A stretch of DNA of 64,000 bases. Source: Flavihumibacter fluvii. Its GTDB lineage: Bacteria > Bacteroidota > Bacteroidia > Chitinophagales > Chitinophagaceae. The DNA lies in the NCBI RefSeq assembly GCF_018595675.2, contig NZ_CP092333.1, forward strand, positions 4,054,001-4,118,000, in the 5' to 3' direction. Below, in pieces: positions 19,932-29,661 of this stretch. The translations under genes were made by a program, and so were the position numbers. The notes under the pieces are model-generated. The model did no database searches and was not told where the DNA came from. It saw only the letters and a program-made list of their open reading frames with translations. The number at the start of each line of letters is the position of its first letter. Positions within the stretch are counted from its first letter, which is position 1.

Positions 19932-20810
19932 ATGGAATACCAGATCACGCATACCACCGAATACGAATACAATAGCTCCGTGAGCCTTTGTCATAACCTC
20001 GCGAAATTGCTTATACGCAATACCGCCAACCAGGTATGCAAAGGCACAAAGATCGAGATCACCCCCAGGCCCGATATTTTGCAGGAGTACGATGATTATT
20101 TTGGGAACAAGGTCATGTACTTTGCGATCCAGAAAGAGCACCGGCGACTGGCGGTTACCGTTAAATCGCGTGTACAGAAATTAACAGGCCATACTGTTGC
20201 GCAGGATATTGTTGCATCTACTCCCTGGGAACGGGTAAAGCTGCAGGTGCTCGAACCAGGCGAAGAAAATTTTGATGCCCGGCAATTCATTTCTGAAACG
20301 GCGATCACTGCAGCCAATGCCGATATCACCGCCTATGCCGCGCAATCTTTTACACCGGGCCGGCCGATCCTGGAAGCCGCCAAGGATTTGATGCAACGCA
20401 TCTATACCGACTTTGAATTCAATCCCCGGTTTACCACAGTGGCCACGCCGCTGGCCGAAGTGATGAAGCACCGTAAAGGGGTTTGCCAGGATTTTGCGCA
20501 CCTGGCTATTGCCTGCATCCGCGCCATGGGCCTGCCGGTTCGCTATGTGAGCGGCTACCTGGAAACAGTGGCACCAATGGGTAAACCCAAGCTCACCGGC
20601 GTGGATGCCTCTCATGCCTGGTTTGCAGTGTATGTTCCTGGCGCAGGCTGGATGGATTTTGATCCTACCAATAACCTTATTCCCGACCTGCGGCATATCA
20701 CTATTGGGTGGGGCCGCGACTATTCCGATATCACACCTCTCAAAGGCGTAATCCTCAGCAGCGGCCACCACCAGCTTCGGGTGTTAGTTGACGTGAAAAG
20801 GCTGGACTAA
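19932..20810 (+). CDS. Transglutaminase-like protease family protein
   Basis: This 292-aa cytoplasmic protein has the N-terminal beta region common in this family (YQITHTTEYEYNSSVSL) and a papain-like transglutaminase core. The expected triad is C185 (in RKGVCQDFAHLA), H228 (in DASHAW) and D244 (in DFDPTNN). Members are thought to cleave or form amide bonds in the peptide product of the ATP-grasp/alpha-E partner. It lies 11 nt after that gene. Its 3' end overlaps the convergent Zn-peptidase gene by 27 bp. Confidence 0.9.
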   Translation: MEYQITHTTEYEYNSSVSLCHNLAKLLIRNTANQVCKGTKIEITPRPDILQEYDDYFGNKVMYFAIQKEHRRLAVTVKSRVQKLTGHTVAQDIVASTPWERVKLQVLEPGEENFDARQFISETAITAANADITAYAAQSFTPGRPILEAAKDLMQRIYTDFEFNPRFTTVATPLAEVMKHRKGVCQDFAHLAIACIRAMGLPVRYVSGYLETVAPMGKPKLTGVDASHAWFAVYVPGAGWMDFDPTNNLIPDLRHITIGWGRDYSDITPLKGVILSSGHHQLRVLVDVKRLD

Positions 20811-21833
20811 CGGCGCTTCCCTGACTACTTTATGGATATAGGTCATTTTGGTGATCACTGCCGGATTGATCATGAAGGGATAGCTGTCTTTCAGGCCCAT
20901 GCTCCGGTTCAGGCTATTCATCGCAAAGGTGAGTGGCAACCACAGTTCAATGATCTTGTCGAAATTGTCAATATAGTATGGATCGGTGATCTGCCCGGTC
21001 TGCAATTTTTCTGTCGCCTGGTTAATGGGATGCACACTTAGCCCGAAATAATAAGCGGTCTCCAGTGTATCGATGATGTGCAGGTAATGTGCCCAGGTTT
21101 CTGCCCAGTCTTCCCATGGATGCATCGTGGCATACGCGCTGATATAATTACTGTTCCAGTTGGCTGGTGCGCCATCTGCATAATATTTTTTCTGGGCTTC
21201 GGCATAATCCCATTGCTCATTACCAAACAGGTTCCTGAATTCGTTGAGGTGGACGGTGTTGGCGATCAGGCGATCCCAATAATAATGGCCGACTTCATGG
21301 CGGAAATGGCCTAACAAAGTGCGATACACTTCATCCATTTGCTTGCGCGCCATTTCGCGGGCGATATCATCGGCCTCGGCAATATTGATCGTGATCAGCC
21401 CATTGTCGTGCCCGGTAAACACATGTTTCTTCTCGGCACTTTTATCATCGGCAATAAAATCAAAAGCAAGTCCATGCACTTCATCCTGGTCTTTGCTGAC
21501 CACCGGAAGTCGCAGGCGCAACAATTGGTAAATCAACCGGTGCTTGGCGATTTCAATGGCATTCCAATTTTCCAGGTATTCCGGTTTGGTGAGATCGGGT
21601 ATCGTTCGGTTAAGCTGGCAGGCGGTACAAAAGGGCGAAGCACTTCCAACCGGGACTAACCAGTTACAAACCTTATAAAGATGGTTTAAACAGTATTGTC
21701 CATTATTTTCCACAACCAGCGATACCTGCTGCAGGCTTTGTGCATCAAACCCTAATGAAGCATTGCAGTTTAAGCAATATACATTTTCAAAGTACACCGG
21801 GTGCCCACAATTCGTACAGTTAAAGAGTTTCAT
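20784..21833 (-). CDS. Zinc-binding metallopeptidase with N-terminal zinc ribbons
   Basis: This 349-aa protein starts with paired zinc-ribbon motifs (FNCTNCGHPV, then VYCLNCNASLGF, later FCTACQLN). It carries a catalytic HEVGH at about residues 179-183, followed by YYWDRLI. I start at the ATG at 21833 rather than 21848, because the ribbon follows immediately (MKLFNCTNCG). It matches the putative zinc peptidase family that recurs beside ATP-grasp/alpha-E and transglutaminase genes. It may trim the peptide they make. The large DUF2126 gene lies 32 nt upstream on the same strand. Confidence 0.88.
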   Translation of the reverse strand: MKLFNCTNCGHPVYFENVYCLNCNASLGFDAQSLQQVSLVVENNGQYCLNHLYKVCNWLVPVGSASPFCTACQLNRTIPDLTKPEYLENWNAIEIAKHRLIYQLLRLRLPVVSKDQDEVHGLAFDFIADDKSAEKKHVFTGHDNGLITINIAEADDIAREMARKQMDEVYRTLLGHFRHEVGHYYWDRLIANTVHLNEFRNLFGNEQWDYAEAQKKYYADGAPANWNSNYISAYATMHPWEDWAETWAHYLHIIDTLETAYYFGLSVHPINQATEKLQTGQITDPYYIDNFDKIIELWLPLTFAMNSLNRSMGLKDSYPFMINPAVITKMTYIHKVVREAPLVQPFHVN

Positions 21834-21865
21834 GCGTTGGTATTGCAATTTTATGGCCAGGCCGG

Positions 21866-24800
21866 TTAAGGCTTTTTCTTTCCCCAGTATTGCCGCATAT
21901 CCAGGGTATAAGGGTAATCGGGATTCACCACTACCTCGGGCACATCTACCAGGTATTGCCGGGTGCTTTCCACCACAAAATGACTTGCTGTGGAAGACAG
22001 CGGCGTGTATTGTATCGTATCCTGCGTATGGCCATGGTCCCAGTACCGGCTGATGCGCCTGCTTTCCGCTTCATTGGCATTAATGGGGAAGGTATCATAA
22101 CTGCGTCCACCAGGATGCGATACATGGTAAGTACAGCCACCAATGCTGCGGCTGTTCCAGGTATCCACGATATCAAAGACCAGCGGCACATCGGTGCCAA
22201 TGGTGGGATGCAATGCCGAAGGCGGTTGCCAGGCACGGTACCGGATGCCACACACATATTCTGTTTTGATACTGGTTTCTTTTAAGGGTACACGGTTGCC
22301 ATTGCACAACAACACATAGCGGTCGTTGTTGAAATTTCGCAGCTTCACTTGTATTTTCTCCAGTGAGGAATCTACAAAGCGCGCCGTGCCACTACTGCTC
22401 ATCTCTTCGCCCAACACATGCCAGGGCTCAATGCCCATACGTAACTCCATTTCTATGCCTTGTATCCTTGTTGTGCCATAATGCGGGAAACGGAATTCGA
22501 AATAGGCATCAAACCAACTCACCTGGAACGGATAACCGGCATCGTTTAAATCCTGCACCACTTCCCGGATATCTTCATGCACATAATGCGGCAGCAGGAA
22601 TTTATCATGCAACTGCGGACCCCAGCGCACCAGTTTGTGTTTGTAGGGATGCTTCCAGAACTTGGCGATCAGTCCTCGTAACAACAACATCTGCAACAAA
22701 CTCATTTGCTTATGCGGCGGCATATCAAATGCGCGGAACTCCAGGATGCCCAACCTGCCCGAAGAGGTATCGGGTGAATAGAGTTTATCGATACAAAATT
22801 CCGAACGGTGCGTATTACCCGTTATGTCCGTGAGCAGGTGGCGAAAGATCCGGTCCACCAACCAGAACGGCACATAGCCCTCGCCCATATCGGGCACCTG
22901 CGAAAATGCGATCTCGAGTTCGTATAATTTTTCATCACGCCCTTCGTCTACCCGCGGTGCCTGGCTGGTTGGACCGATAAATGACCCCGAGAATAAATAG
23001 GAGAGTCCGGGATGGTGCTGCCAATAGGTCACAAGGCTGCGCAGCAGGTCGGGCCTGCGCAACAAGGGACTATCAGCGGGCTTGGCACCGCCGATCGTAA
23101 TATGGTTTCCGCCTCCGGTTCCGGTATGCCGGCCATCGACCATGAATTTCTCCGTGCCTAACCTGGATAAATAGGCCTGCTCATACAAAGTGTTCGTATT
23201 ATGCAAAAGTTCTTTCCAACTTTTTGCGGGATGGATATTCACTTCAATTACGCCGGGATCTGGCGATACGACCAGTCTTTCCAGGCGATTGTCGCGTGGC
23301 GGTTCATAGCCTTCAATACGCACCGGCATATTCAGTTGTATAGCCGTGGCTTCAATGGAGGCCACCATATCGAGATAATGTTCCAGGTATTCCATTGGCG
23401 GCAGGAAGATATAGATGATGCCCTCACGCTCTTCCACACACAAGGCCGTCTTCACCAACTTAGGTTCAGAAGGATGCTTTGTGATCGTCGCATGCCGCCG
23501 GCTGATCGCTTCCTGGAAACTGCCCAGCACGGGTACTTCTTCAAACAAACTCCTTTCCACAAGTTGTGGCTGCTCTTCTTTCGGCACCACCGGCAGGGAC
23601 TCGAGCGGCAGTCGCAATCCGATCGGTGAATTGCCGGGCATTAAAAACAAATAATCCCGCTTAAATTCCCATTTCCCGCTGCGCCATTGGCTGTTATCAT
23701 AATTCCATTTTATCGGCAGCACATAGCCCGCCGGATGATGCAATCCCTTGTCCAGTAACTGCGCTATCGTTCTTCTTTCTATACTGTCTTTCAGGTCGGC
23801 TTTCAGCGGATCTACATTCACCGGTATCTTGCCCTCGCCCCACAAAAAGAAAAAAGCATCTTCGTAGGCCGCACTGATATTTTCTGCACTCACCGCCAGG
23901 TGCCGGCTCAGTGCTTCGATAAATGCCTTTGCATCGGTATGCGTATAGTTGCGTTCAGTCTTTTCATGCGCAATCAGCTGCAGGTGGCGCCAGATCGGAT
24001 AGCCATCTTTCCGCCAGAATAAACCATACTGCCAGCGGGGCAATGGCTCGCCGGGATACCACTTCCCCTGGCCGTAATGGATCATGCCACCCGGACCGAA
24101 TTTCTCGCGCAACCGGAAGATCAGGTCGTGTGAAAGAATGCGTTTTTCTTTGCCATCGGCTGCGGTATTCCATTGTGCCGATTCCATATCATCGATGGAC
24201 ACAAATGTGGGTTCCCCACCCATGGTCATGCGCACATCACCGGCTTCGAGATCGGCATCGATCTGGTAGCCCAGGGCTTCGATGGCGGCCCATTGCGCTT
24301 CGGTATAGGGTTTGGTCACCCGCGGATCCTCGTGGATGCGGGTTACTTTATTCTCAAATTCAAAAGTCACTTCCGCTTTATCGCTGGCACCTACCACCGG
24401 TGCGGCACTGCTGTAATGCGGCGTGCAGGCCAATGGTATATGGCCCTCACCCGCAAACAGGCCTGATGTGGGGTCAAGGCCGATCCAGCCGGCACCGGGC
24501 ACATATACTTCGGTCCACGCGTGTAAATCAGTGAAGTCCGCCTCCGGCCCGGATGGACCGTCCAGCGATTTGATATCTGCAGTCAGCTGCACAAGGTAGC
24601 CGGACACAAAGCGTGCCGCAAGGCCGAGGCGCCGCAGGATCTGCACCAGCAGCCAGGCTGAATCGCGGCAGGATCCCAAAGCCTTACCCAGTGTTTCTTC
24701 TGGAGTTTGCACACCGGCTTCCATGCGTATCGAGTAGGCGATGTCGTTATACAATTTGGCGTTGATGTACACCAGGAAATCGACGATGCGTTTTTTGCTT

Positions 24801-25207
24801 ACATCAACGCCAGACAGCCATTGTTCAAACAAAGGCCCCTGCTCTTCCAGCTCCATATAGGGCACCAGTTCTTTCAGCAGGTGCGCAGGATAGGTAAACG
24901 GAAATTCTTCCGCATATTCTTCCACAAAAAAATCAAAGGGATTGATCACTTCCATGCGCGCGATCACTTCCACATCAATGGCCAGCGCGGTGGTCTTGTC
25001 TTTAAACACCACGCGGGCCTGGTAGTTCCCGAAAGGATCTTGTTGCCAGTTGATGAAATGGTCAGCCGGACTCACCTTAAACGAGTAAGCTTCAATAGGT
25101 GTCCGCGAATGCACGGCTGGCCTTAAGCGGAAGACATGGGGCGATAAGGATACCGGCCTGTCGTAATGATAGGTGGTCTTGTGTTTTATTGCTACGCGTA
25201 TTGCCAT
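21866..25207 (-). CDS. Large transglutaminase / DUF2126 protein
   Basis: This 1113-aa protein starts at the ATG at 25207 (MAIRVAIKHKTTYHYDRPV). The ATG 12 codons upstream adds a tail unlike the family. Residues about 1-90 form the transglutaminase N-terminal beta region. The core has C180 (in GSCRDSAWLL), H229 (in LHAWTEV) and D245 (in GLDPTSG). The remaining 750 or so residues are DUF2126, a region related to the circularly permuted ATP-grasp and glutamine-synthetase-like ligases, with GGEPTFVSID near its start. This supports both ligation and cleavage in the cluster's unknown peptide pathway. It is divergent from a small membrane-protein fragment. Confidence 0.9.
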   Translation of the reverse strand: MAIRVAIKHKTTYHYDRPVSLSPHVFRLRPAVHSRTPIEAYSFKVSPADHFINWQQDPFGNYQARVVFKDKTTALAIDVEVIARMEVINPFDFFVEEYAEEFPFTYPAHLLKELVPYMELEEQGPLFEQWLSGVDVSKKRIVDFLVYINAKLYNDIAYSIRMEAGVQTPEETLGKALGSCRDSAWLLVQILRRLGLAARFVSGYLVQLTADIKSLDGPSGPEADFTDLHAWTEVYVPGAGWIGLDPTSGLFAGEGHIPLACTPHYSSAAPVVGASDKAEVTFEFENKVTRIHEDPRVTKPYTEAQWAAIEALGYQIDADLEAGDVRMTMGGEPTFVSIDDMESAQWNTAADGKEKRILSHDLIFRLREKFGPGGMIHYGQGKWYPGEPLPRWQYGLFWRKDGYPIWRHLQLIAHEKTERNYTHTDAKAFIEALSRHLAVSAENISAAYEDAFFFLWGEGKIPVNVDPLKADLKDSIERRTIAQLLDKGLHHPAGYVLPIKWNYDNSQWRSGKWEFKRDYLFLMPGNSPIGLRLPLESLPVVPKEEQPQLVERSLFEEVPVLGSFQEAISRRHATITKHPSEPKLVKTALCVEEREGIIYIFLPPMEYLEHYLDMVASIEATAIQLNMPVRIEGYEPPRDNRLERLVVSPDPGVIEVNIHPAKSWKELLHNTNTLYEQAYLSRLGTEKFMVDGRHTGTGGGNHITIGGAKPADSPLLRRPDLLRSLVTYWQHHPGLSYLFSGSFIGPTSQAPRVDEGRDEKLYELEIAFSQVPDMGEGYVPFWLVDRIFRHLLTDITGNTHRSEFCIDKLYSPDTSSGRLGILEFRAFDMPPHKQMSLLQMLLLRGLIAKFWKHPYKHKLVRWGPQLHDKFLLPHYVHEDIREVVQDLNDAGYPFQVSWFDAYFEFRFPHYGTTRIQGIEMELRMGIEPWHVLGEEMSSSGTARFVDSSLEKIQVKLRNFNNDRYVLLCNGNRVPLKETSIKTEYVCGIRYRAWQPPSALHPTIGTDVPLVFDIVDTWNSRSIGGCTYHVSHPGGRSYDTFPINANEAESRRISRYWDHGHTQDTIQYTPLSSTASHFVVESTRQYLVDVPEVVVNPDYPYTLDMRQYWGKKKP

Positions 25208-25316
25208 TGTATGCTGTTGATGTAAATAGGAATTACGGAGCAATCGTTGTAACTAAATATAATGGCTTATTGCGTATTTCTAGTAGGTTATTTGAAAAAA
25301 TTCATTCTAAGACTGT

Positions 25317-25481
25317 ATGCCTGCAACGTATGAATTCGATAAAAGAAGATTCGAAACATTCATAGATGCAATCATTGCCATACTGGCTGCTATTCCACTG
25401 GCTTATGTAAACACGTATATTCCTTTTATCATTTTCCTGGTCATTTTCGGCTCGCAGCTGTTAAACAAGAAATGGTATTAA
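25317..25481 (+). pseudogene. Short TMEM175-like membrane protein fragment
   Basis: A 54-aa reading frame has one helix containing RRFETFIDAIIAILAAI, which resembles the RxxxFsDaV/IxAI signature of TMEM175-type potassium channels, and then a second hydrophobic stretch. Normal family members have six helices and about 200 residues. The short length suggests an internal deletion that fused the first helix to a late one. It could also be an unrelated two-helix peptide. It lies alone between two minus-strand genes. Confidence 0.35.
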
Positions 25482-25515
25482 ATGCCTTCGCACTGTGAAT
25501 CTGCCATTTTTTCTA

Positions 25516-26895
25516 TTAAATAGTATACCCCAAAATAATATACATCATACAACTCAAGGCAAATACAATTGCCACATAAGGCAATTGAGCATAGCTATTG
25601 TCAAGCGCATTACTCTCGCAACTTTGGGAAGTTAATATGGTCGCATCTCCAAAAGGGCAGGCATTAGAACCCACCGCACCGGCACTTACCACCGCACCGC
25701 AATTTAACAGCACATTGCTATCGAGGTGTTGCGCCAATGGTACTATTAAGGGCAATGCCACGGCATACAAGCCCCAGGATGAAGCGGTGGTAACACTGAT
25801 CAATGCAAGGGAAACAAACACCGTAACCGGCAGCATTTCTTTGCTGACATAGGGCGTAACACTTTGTAGTACATATTCAGTTAAGCCCATACGCTGGTTG
25901 ATCTCTTTCAACAAAAAACTCATCATTAAAACAGATAAAGCTACTACCATGCTGTTGACGCCACTGAACATGGTTTCATTTAACTGCTGAAAACTTCCGA
26001 CCCGCGCAACTAAGTAATATAGAAAGGTAAATGCCACAGCAATGATTACGCCTTTCAGCGCATCAATATTAAAAAAGACAGTTGCCGTGATGGCCACAGC
26101 CATTGGCAAAACAAAATACAGGAGTTTGCCGGGATTGTTTTTATTCATGGGACGCACATCTATAAATCCCGATGCACGAAAAGTGGATGCAGTGAGCACG
26201 CCGGTTGCTTCTGCTCTTTCACCCGCCTTTTTAAGTTTGCCAAACCAGGGTAAAATTCCACTGGCAAATAATCCGGAAATGATTACCGCAATATAACCGT
26301 AACATATAAAAGGAATCATCTTCCAATAAGTTTGGAGCCCCTGGCCCTCTGGAGACGCTTTCGCAATAACAAGCATCGCGCTGGTATAGATCGTCCAGGT
26401 ACTTATGGGTGCAATTACACACCAGGCTGCGGCAGTAGCATTTACGATATAGGCCAGTTTTTCACGGGGTACTTTAAATGCATCAGTTATTTTACGCATA
26501 GACAATCCCGTCGTTAACACACTCAGGTAATCGTCTAAAAAAATCAACAGTCCTACGAACCAGGTGCCCAGTAGTGCAGCTTTTCGGGTTTTAATATATT
26601 GTAAGGCCCATTCGCCAAATTTTAATAATCCCCCACTTCGTACCATAAGTGCAATCAGCGAACCATATAACCCGCAAACCAGGATAACCCAAACGGAACC
26701 GCCATTGCTGGTATCCCCTATGGTCTTTAAAATGGAATCCACAAAATCGGTGAAAAAATTCGAGCCGGTGTAGATGCTGATAATAATGAAACCTGCCAGG
26801 CATCCTGCCACAAGGGCCTCAAATGCTGAGCGCAGGAAAATGGACATCACGATAACGATCAGTGGCGGTAGAAGACACAGCGCTCCGTAATCCAT
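25516..26895 (-). CDS. NhaC-family Na+/H+ antiporter
   Basis: This 459-aa inner-membrane protein has about eleven hydrophobic helices. Family marks include LLPPLIVIVMSIFLRS at the start, FLDDYLSVLTTG in the first half, and SAGAVGSNACPFGDATILTS near the end, matching the NhaC domain (COG1757). It probably exchanges Na+ (or an organic anion) for protons. It is a single gene, with the BACON/NHL lipoprotein gene downstream in a distant role. No frameshift is seen. Confidence 0.88.
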   Translation of the reverse strand: MDYGALCLLPPLIVIVMSIFLRSAFEALVAGCLAGFIIISIYTGSNFFTDFVDSILKTIGDTSNGGSVWVILVCGLYGSLIALMVRSGGLLKFGEWALQYIKTRKAALLGTWFVGLLIFLDDYLSVLTTGLSMRKITDAFKVPREKLAYIVNATAAAWCVIAPISTWTIYTSAMLVIAKASPEGQGLQTYWKMIPFICYGYIAVIISGLFASGILPWFGKLKKAGERAEATGVLTASTFRASGFIDVRPMNKNNPGKLLYFVLPMAVAITATVFFNIDALKGVIIAVAFTFLYYLVARVGSFQQLNETMFSGVNSMVVALSVLMMSFLLKEINQRMGLTEYVLQSVTPYVSKEMLPVTVFVSLALISVTTASSWGLYAVALPLIVPLAQHLDSNVLLNCGAVVSAGAVGSNACPFGDATILTSQSCESNALDNSYAQLPYVAIVFALSCMMYIILGYTI

Positions 26896-27008
26896 AAATA
26901 TGCTTTAATAATGTTACATATTTTTTGAATACCAGCCTCAACTTTTTAGGGGTTCCATGGCAACAGGCAGCAATTGCAGTAAATTATGCAGTTGGCTGAA
27001 TAGTCACC

Positions 27009-28589
27009 TTACTTATAGGCAATTTTTACAATACGGTGATGATAGGTATCTGCTACATACAGCACGCCATTCGTACCTACCGTCATTCCAAATATGCCTC
27101 GTAACTCAAATGCAGCACCTGTTGCTTCTTCAAAATATTTGGTAATAGTGTCTACTTTTCCACCTGGATTTATTTTCCTGATCATATCTGAATACCCCGG
27201 CTCGCTGACATACACAGTGCCATCGGGGGCAACTGCAAGACATTGCGGACTGGTAAAACTTGCTACAGATAATGCTTCTCCATCCACCCATGAATAATTA
27301 CCATTGCCGGCAAATGTTGATACCATACCCCCTGCAGTAACTTTTCTGATTCTATGGTTATTATCGTCTGTTACAAATAAGTTTCCAACAGCATCAATAT
27401 CAATCGCAATTGGTAAGGAAAACATGGCTGCAGTACCTGCTCCATTTTGATACCCCTGCTGTCCACCTGCCAATGTTGTGACCATACCGCCAGTTGAAAT
27501 TTTTCGGATAGCCGCATTATTACGATCTGCCAGGTAAAGGTTCCCGTCCTTATCTGCCGATAAATAATTGGATGAATTAAACAGGGCGGTACTTGCCGGT
27601 CCATCCTTGAAACCTGAGCCGGTTCCACCTGCATAAAGACTGACTTCACCGCCTGGAGTTATCTTGCTTACGCCATTACTTTGGACTTCCAAAACGAAAA
27701 CATTTCCATTTGCATCAACGGCTACATCATTAGGCAAGGAAAAATCTGTATTAGGGCCAGTACTGTTATTCCAGGCCGGAATCCTTCCCGGCAGTGTAGT
27801 CACCAATCCTTCCGGGGTAATTTTCCTGATTTTAGAATTTCCATAATCTGCTACATAAATAGTATTGTCACCATCAATGTCAATTCCAAATGGCCTTGAA
27901 AACTGTGCATTTTCTCCCTGGCCATCCCGGTAACCATCAATACCACCGGCAATTACTGTAGCTATTCCAATCCATTCATAGATAAAATCGCCTTTGGCGG
28001 TATCCTTAACACTGCCGGTTGTTACTACAATAGGTCCTGTGCCTGCCATGTCCGGCACAGTTACTACCAGGTTTTGAGTAGTGGCGGATGTTACAAATGC
28101 ATTTATTCCATTAATGGTTACCGTGTTCCCGGAAGGATAGGGAGAAAACCCATGCCCTAATATGTTAATACTGCCGCCACCAGGCGCACGATTATTTGAA
28201 AACCAAATGACATTCATTTCATTGGTTTGCTTGATGGTTAACGTTGTCTGGGATTCCGGAGTTGCCTGGCTGTTAATATTCAGGGTAACTGTTTGCACGG
28301 CATTTGCCGAATTATCCGGAACGTTAATAAACACCTTTGTAGTTCCGGCACCGCCAGACATTGTACTTAACTGAACCCAATTTGCATCGGCTGGCTTTGA
28401 TATGGTCCATGGACCAGTGGCAGTTACTGTAAAGGAGTCAATTGATTCATCTGATGGAAAAGTGATGGAGGATTTGTCAATGCGGACGGCTGCCGGGTTA
28501 ATTACCGGATCGGATGAATCTTTGGAGCAGGAAAATAAAAACAGGAAAATGATCAACACGGAAAGGAGGACCTGATTACTTTTTTTCAT
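27009..28589 (-). CDS. BACON, IPT/TIG and NHL-repeat lipoprotein
   Basis: This 526-aa lipoprotein has the signal MKKSNQVLLSVLIIFLFLFS with the lipidation cysteine just after (FSCSKD). Residues about 38-115 fit a BACON domain (WTISKPADANWVQLS). About 125-205 is an IPT/TIG domain (SINILGHGFSPYPSGNTVTI). From about 215 to the end are five or six NHL repeats (IYVADYGNSKIRKIT, LFVTDDNNHRIRKVT and others) forming a beta-propeller. It is probably surface-attached and binds glycan or protein. It is the only gene on its strand here and is divergent from DUF4440. Confidence 0.88.
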   Translation of the reverse strand: MKKSNQVLLSVLIIFLFLFSCSKDSSDPVINPAAVRIDKSSITFPSDESIDSFTVTATGPWTISKPADANWVQLSTMSGGAGTTKVFINVPDNSANAVQTVTLNINSQATPESQTTLTIKQTNEMNVIWFSNNRAPGGGSINILGHGFSPYPSGNTVTINGINAFVTSATTQNLVVTVPDMAGTGPIVVTTGSVKDTAKGDFIYEWIGIATVIAGGIDGYRDGQGENAQFSRPFGIDIDGDNTIYVADYGNSKIRKITPEGLVTTLPGRIPAWNNSTGPNTDFSLPNDVAVDANGNVFVLEVQSNGVSKITPGGEVSLYAGGTGSGFKDGPASTALFNSSNYLSADKDGNLYLADRNNAAIRKISTGGMVTTLAGGQQGYQNGAGTAAMFSLPIAIDIDAVGNLFVTDDNNHRIRKVTAGGMVSTFAGNGNYSWVDGEALSVASFTSPQCLAVAPDGTVYVSEPGYSDMIRKINPGGKVDTITKYFEEATGAAFELRGIFGMTVGTNGVLYVADTYHHRIVKIAYK

Positions 28590-28818
28590 ATTAGGGATTG
28601 ATAAGGTGACGGCAAAATAGGTAATTTTTCTTCCCTATTTGATTTGTTTCCATCACCCCTTATTTGGTCTGGCTTACACCGCTCCCTGCCTGCACCATGA
28701 TGCTCACCGCCCACTTTGTGGCAGGCGTGGGCGCATCCGCTGTTTATTCCTTATTTTGTAATAGGGTTGATGACGCTTGTCCTGTTGGTTGGAGATCGCC
28801 CGATAAAAATATACACCT

Positions 28819-29283
28819 ATGGTTATCCTTTTTAAATTCAGGGCCATCCCCTGCATGGTCATTTTGCTTTTGAATGCAGTTGCGACAATCGCACAAACCA
28901 AAGCGACCAACTACAATGACCTGGTAGAAATCATCCGGAAAACAGAAAAACAATTTGAAACCGAGCTGAATGCATCGGGTGCTGCCGTTGCCTTTGAAAA
29001 ATATGCGGCACCTAACGCGGTGATCAAAAGACAGAACGATTCCCTGATCTATGGGCCCCAGGCTATCAGGTTGTATTATTCCGGGGCAATCTACAAGAAT
29101 GCGCACGCGACATGGAGCCCTGATTATATCGACGTTTCACAAGACGGAACAATGGCGTATACATATGGCCGGTATCATTGGAAAATGACCAACGCTTCCG
29201 GCGAAGTGCATGAATTCAGTGGCGTATTCCACACCGTCTGGAAAAAGCAACCCGACGGTTCATGGAAATATGTCTGGGATTAA
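28819..29283 (+). CDS. Exported DUF4440 / NTF2-like protein
   Basis: This 154-aa protein has a signal peptide (about residues 1-26, ending TIAQ) followed by one NTF2-like domain. The domain has IIRKTEKQFETELNASG at the start and GRYHWKMTN and WKYVWD in the closing beta-strands. The fold makes a small-molecule pocket, but the substrate is unknown. It lies 378 nt before susC. The intervening promoter shows it is not the first gene of that operon. Confidence 0.8.
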   Translation: MVILFKFRAIPCMVILLLNAVATIAQTKATNYNDLVEIIRKTEKQFETELNASGAAVAFEKYAAPNAVIKRQNDSLIYGPQAIRLYYSGAIYKNAHATWSPDYIDVSQDGTMAYTYGRYHWKMTNASGEVHEFSGVFHTVWKKQPDGSWKYVWD

Positions 29284-29339
29284 CACACAATAACAAAACG
29301 AATTTTCTTCCATAAACGCTATCTATTTTTTCTTCTGAT

Positions 29340-29370
29340 TTTGAAGTCTAGAATTTTGCATCTATATTTG
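29340..29370 (+). promoter_or_regulatory. Bacteroidota-type promoter for the SusCD-sulfatase operon
   Basis: TTTG at 29340-29343 and TATATTTG at 29363-29370 are separated by 19 bases. This matches the -33 and -7 consensus TTTG-N19-21-TAnnTTTG of the primary sigma factor in Bacteroidota. Transcription should start near 29377. The leader up to the susC start would be about 285 nt. Confidence 0.75.
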
Positions 29371-29378
29371 TCTCCTAA

Positions 29379-29392
29379 ATTAGTAGACTAAT
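29379..29392 (+). promoter_or_regulatory. Palindromic operator ATTAGT-AG-ACTAAT
   Basis: A perfect 6-bp inverted repeat with a 2-bp spacer lies over the expected transcription start, the place for a repressor site. A second overlapping inverted repeat pairs TAGTAGA (29381-29387) with TCTACTA (29396-29402). Its left ten bases are identical to the element before metY. A regulator acting under sulfur limitation is inferred. Confidence 0.5.
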
Positions 29393-29413
29393 AATTCTAC
29401 TATATAAACAGGT

Positions 29414-29470
29414 ATGAAACATCATTTAACTCTCGCTAACAAAAAGTTCTTCACCAGCACCAGTTGTTGA
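29414..29470 (+). CDS. Possible 18-aa leader peptide ending in Cys
   Basis: The first ATG after the promoter encodes MKHHLTLANKKFFTSTSC and then TGA. It is too short to be recognised by homology. Its place in a long leader, with cysteine as the last codon, suggests a translation-based sensor of cysteine supply. It could also be chance. A small hairpin, TCAGG-TAAC-CCTGA, follows at 29486-29499. Confidence 0.35.
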   Translation: MKHHLTLANKKFFTSTSC

Positions 29471-29661
29471 CCCGGAACCCATTGCTCAGGTAACCCTGAA
29501 ACACTTGCCAGATAAGGGAATGTAATGCTTTACACGATAGGGGATTTTGTATTCAAAACCTCTTATGGAATCGTATTGCCCGCACTTTTAATCATCAAAA
29601 TTAAAGGGATCAACCTCTTTTGCCTAAGGGGATGGATTTCTATTCACCATTAGTAACTATT

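Noticed and set aside
20181-20771. 196-aa minus-strand frame inside the transglutaminase gene
   Set aside because: The plus-strand frame carries the full C185/H228/D244 triad. The shadow has no recognisable feature.
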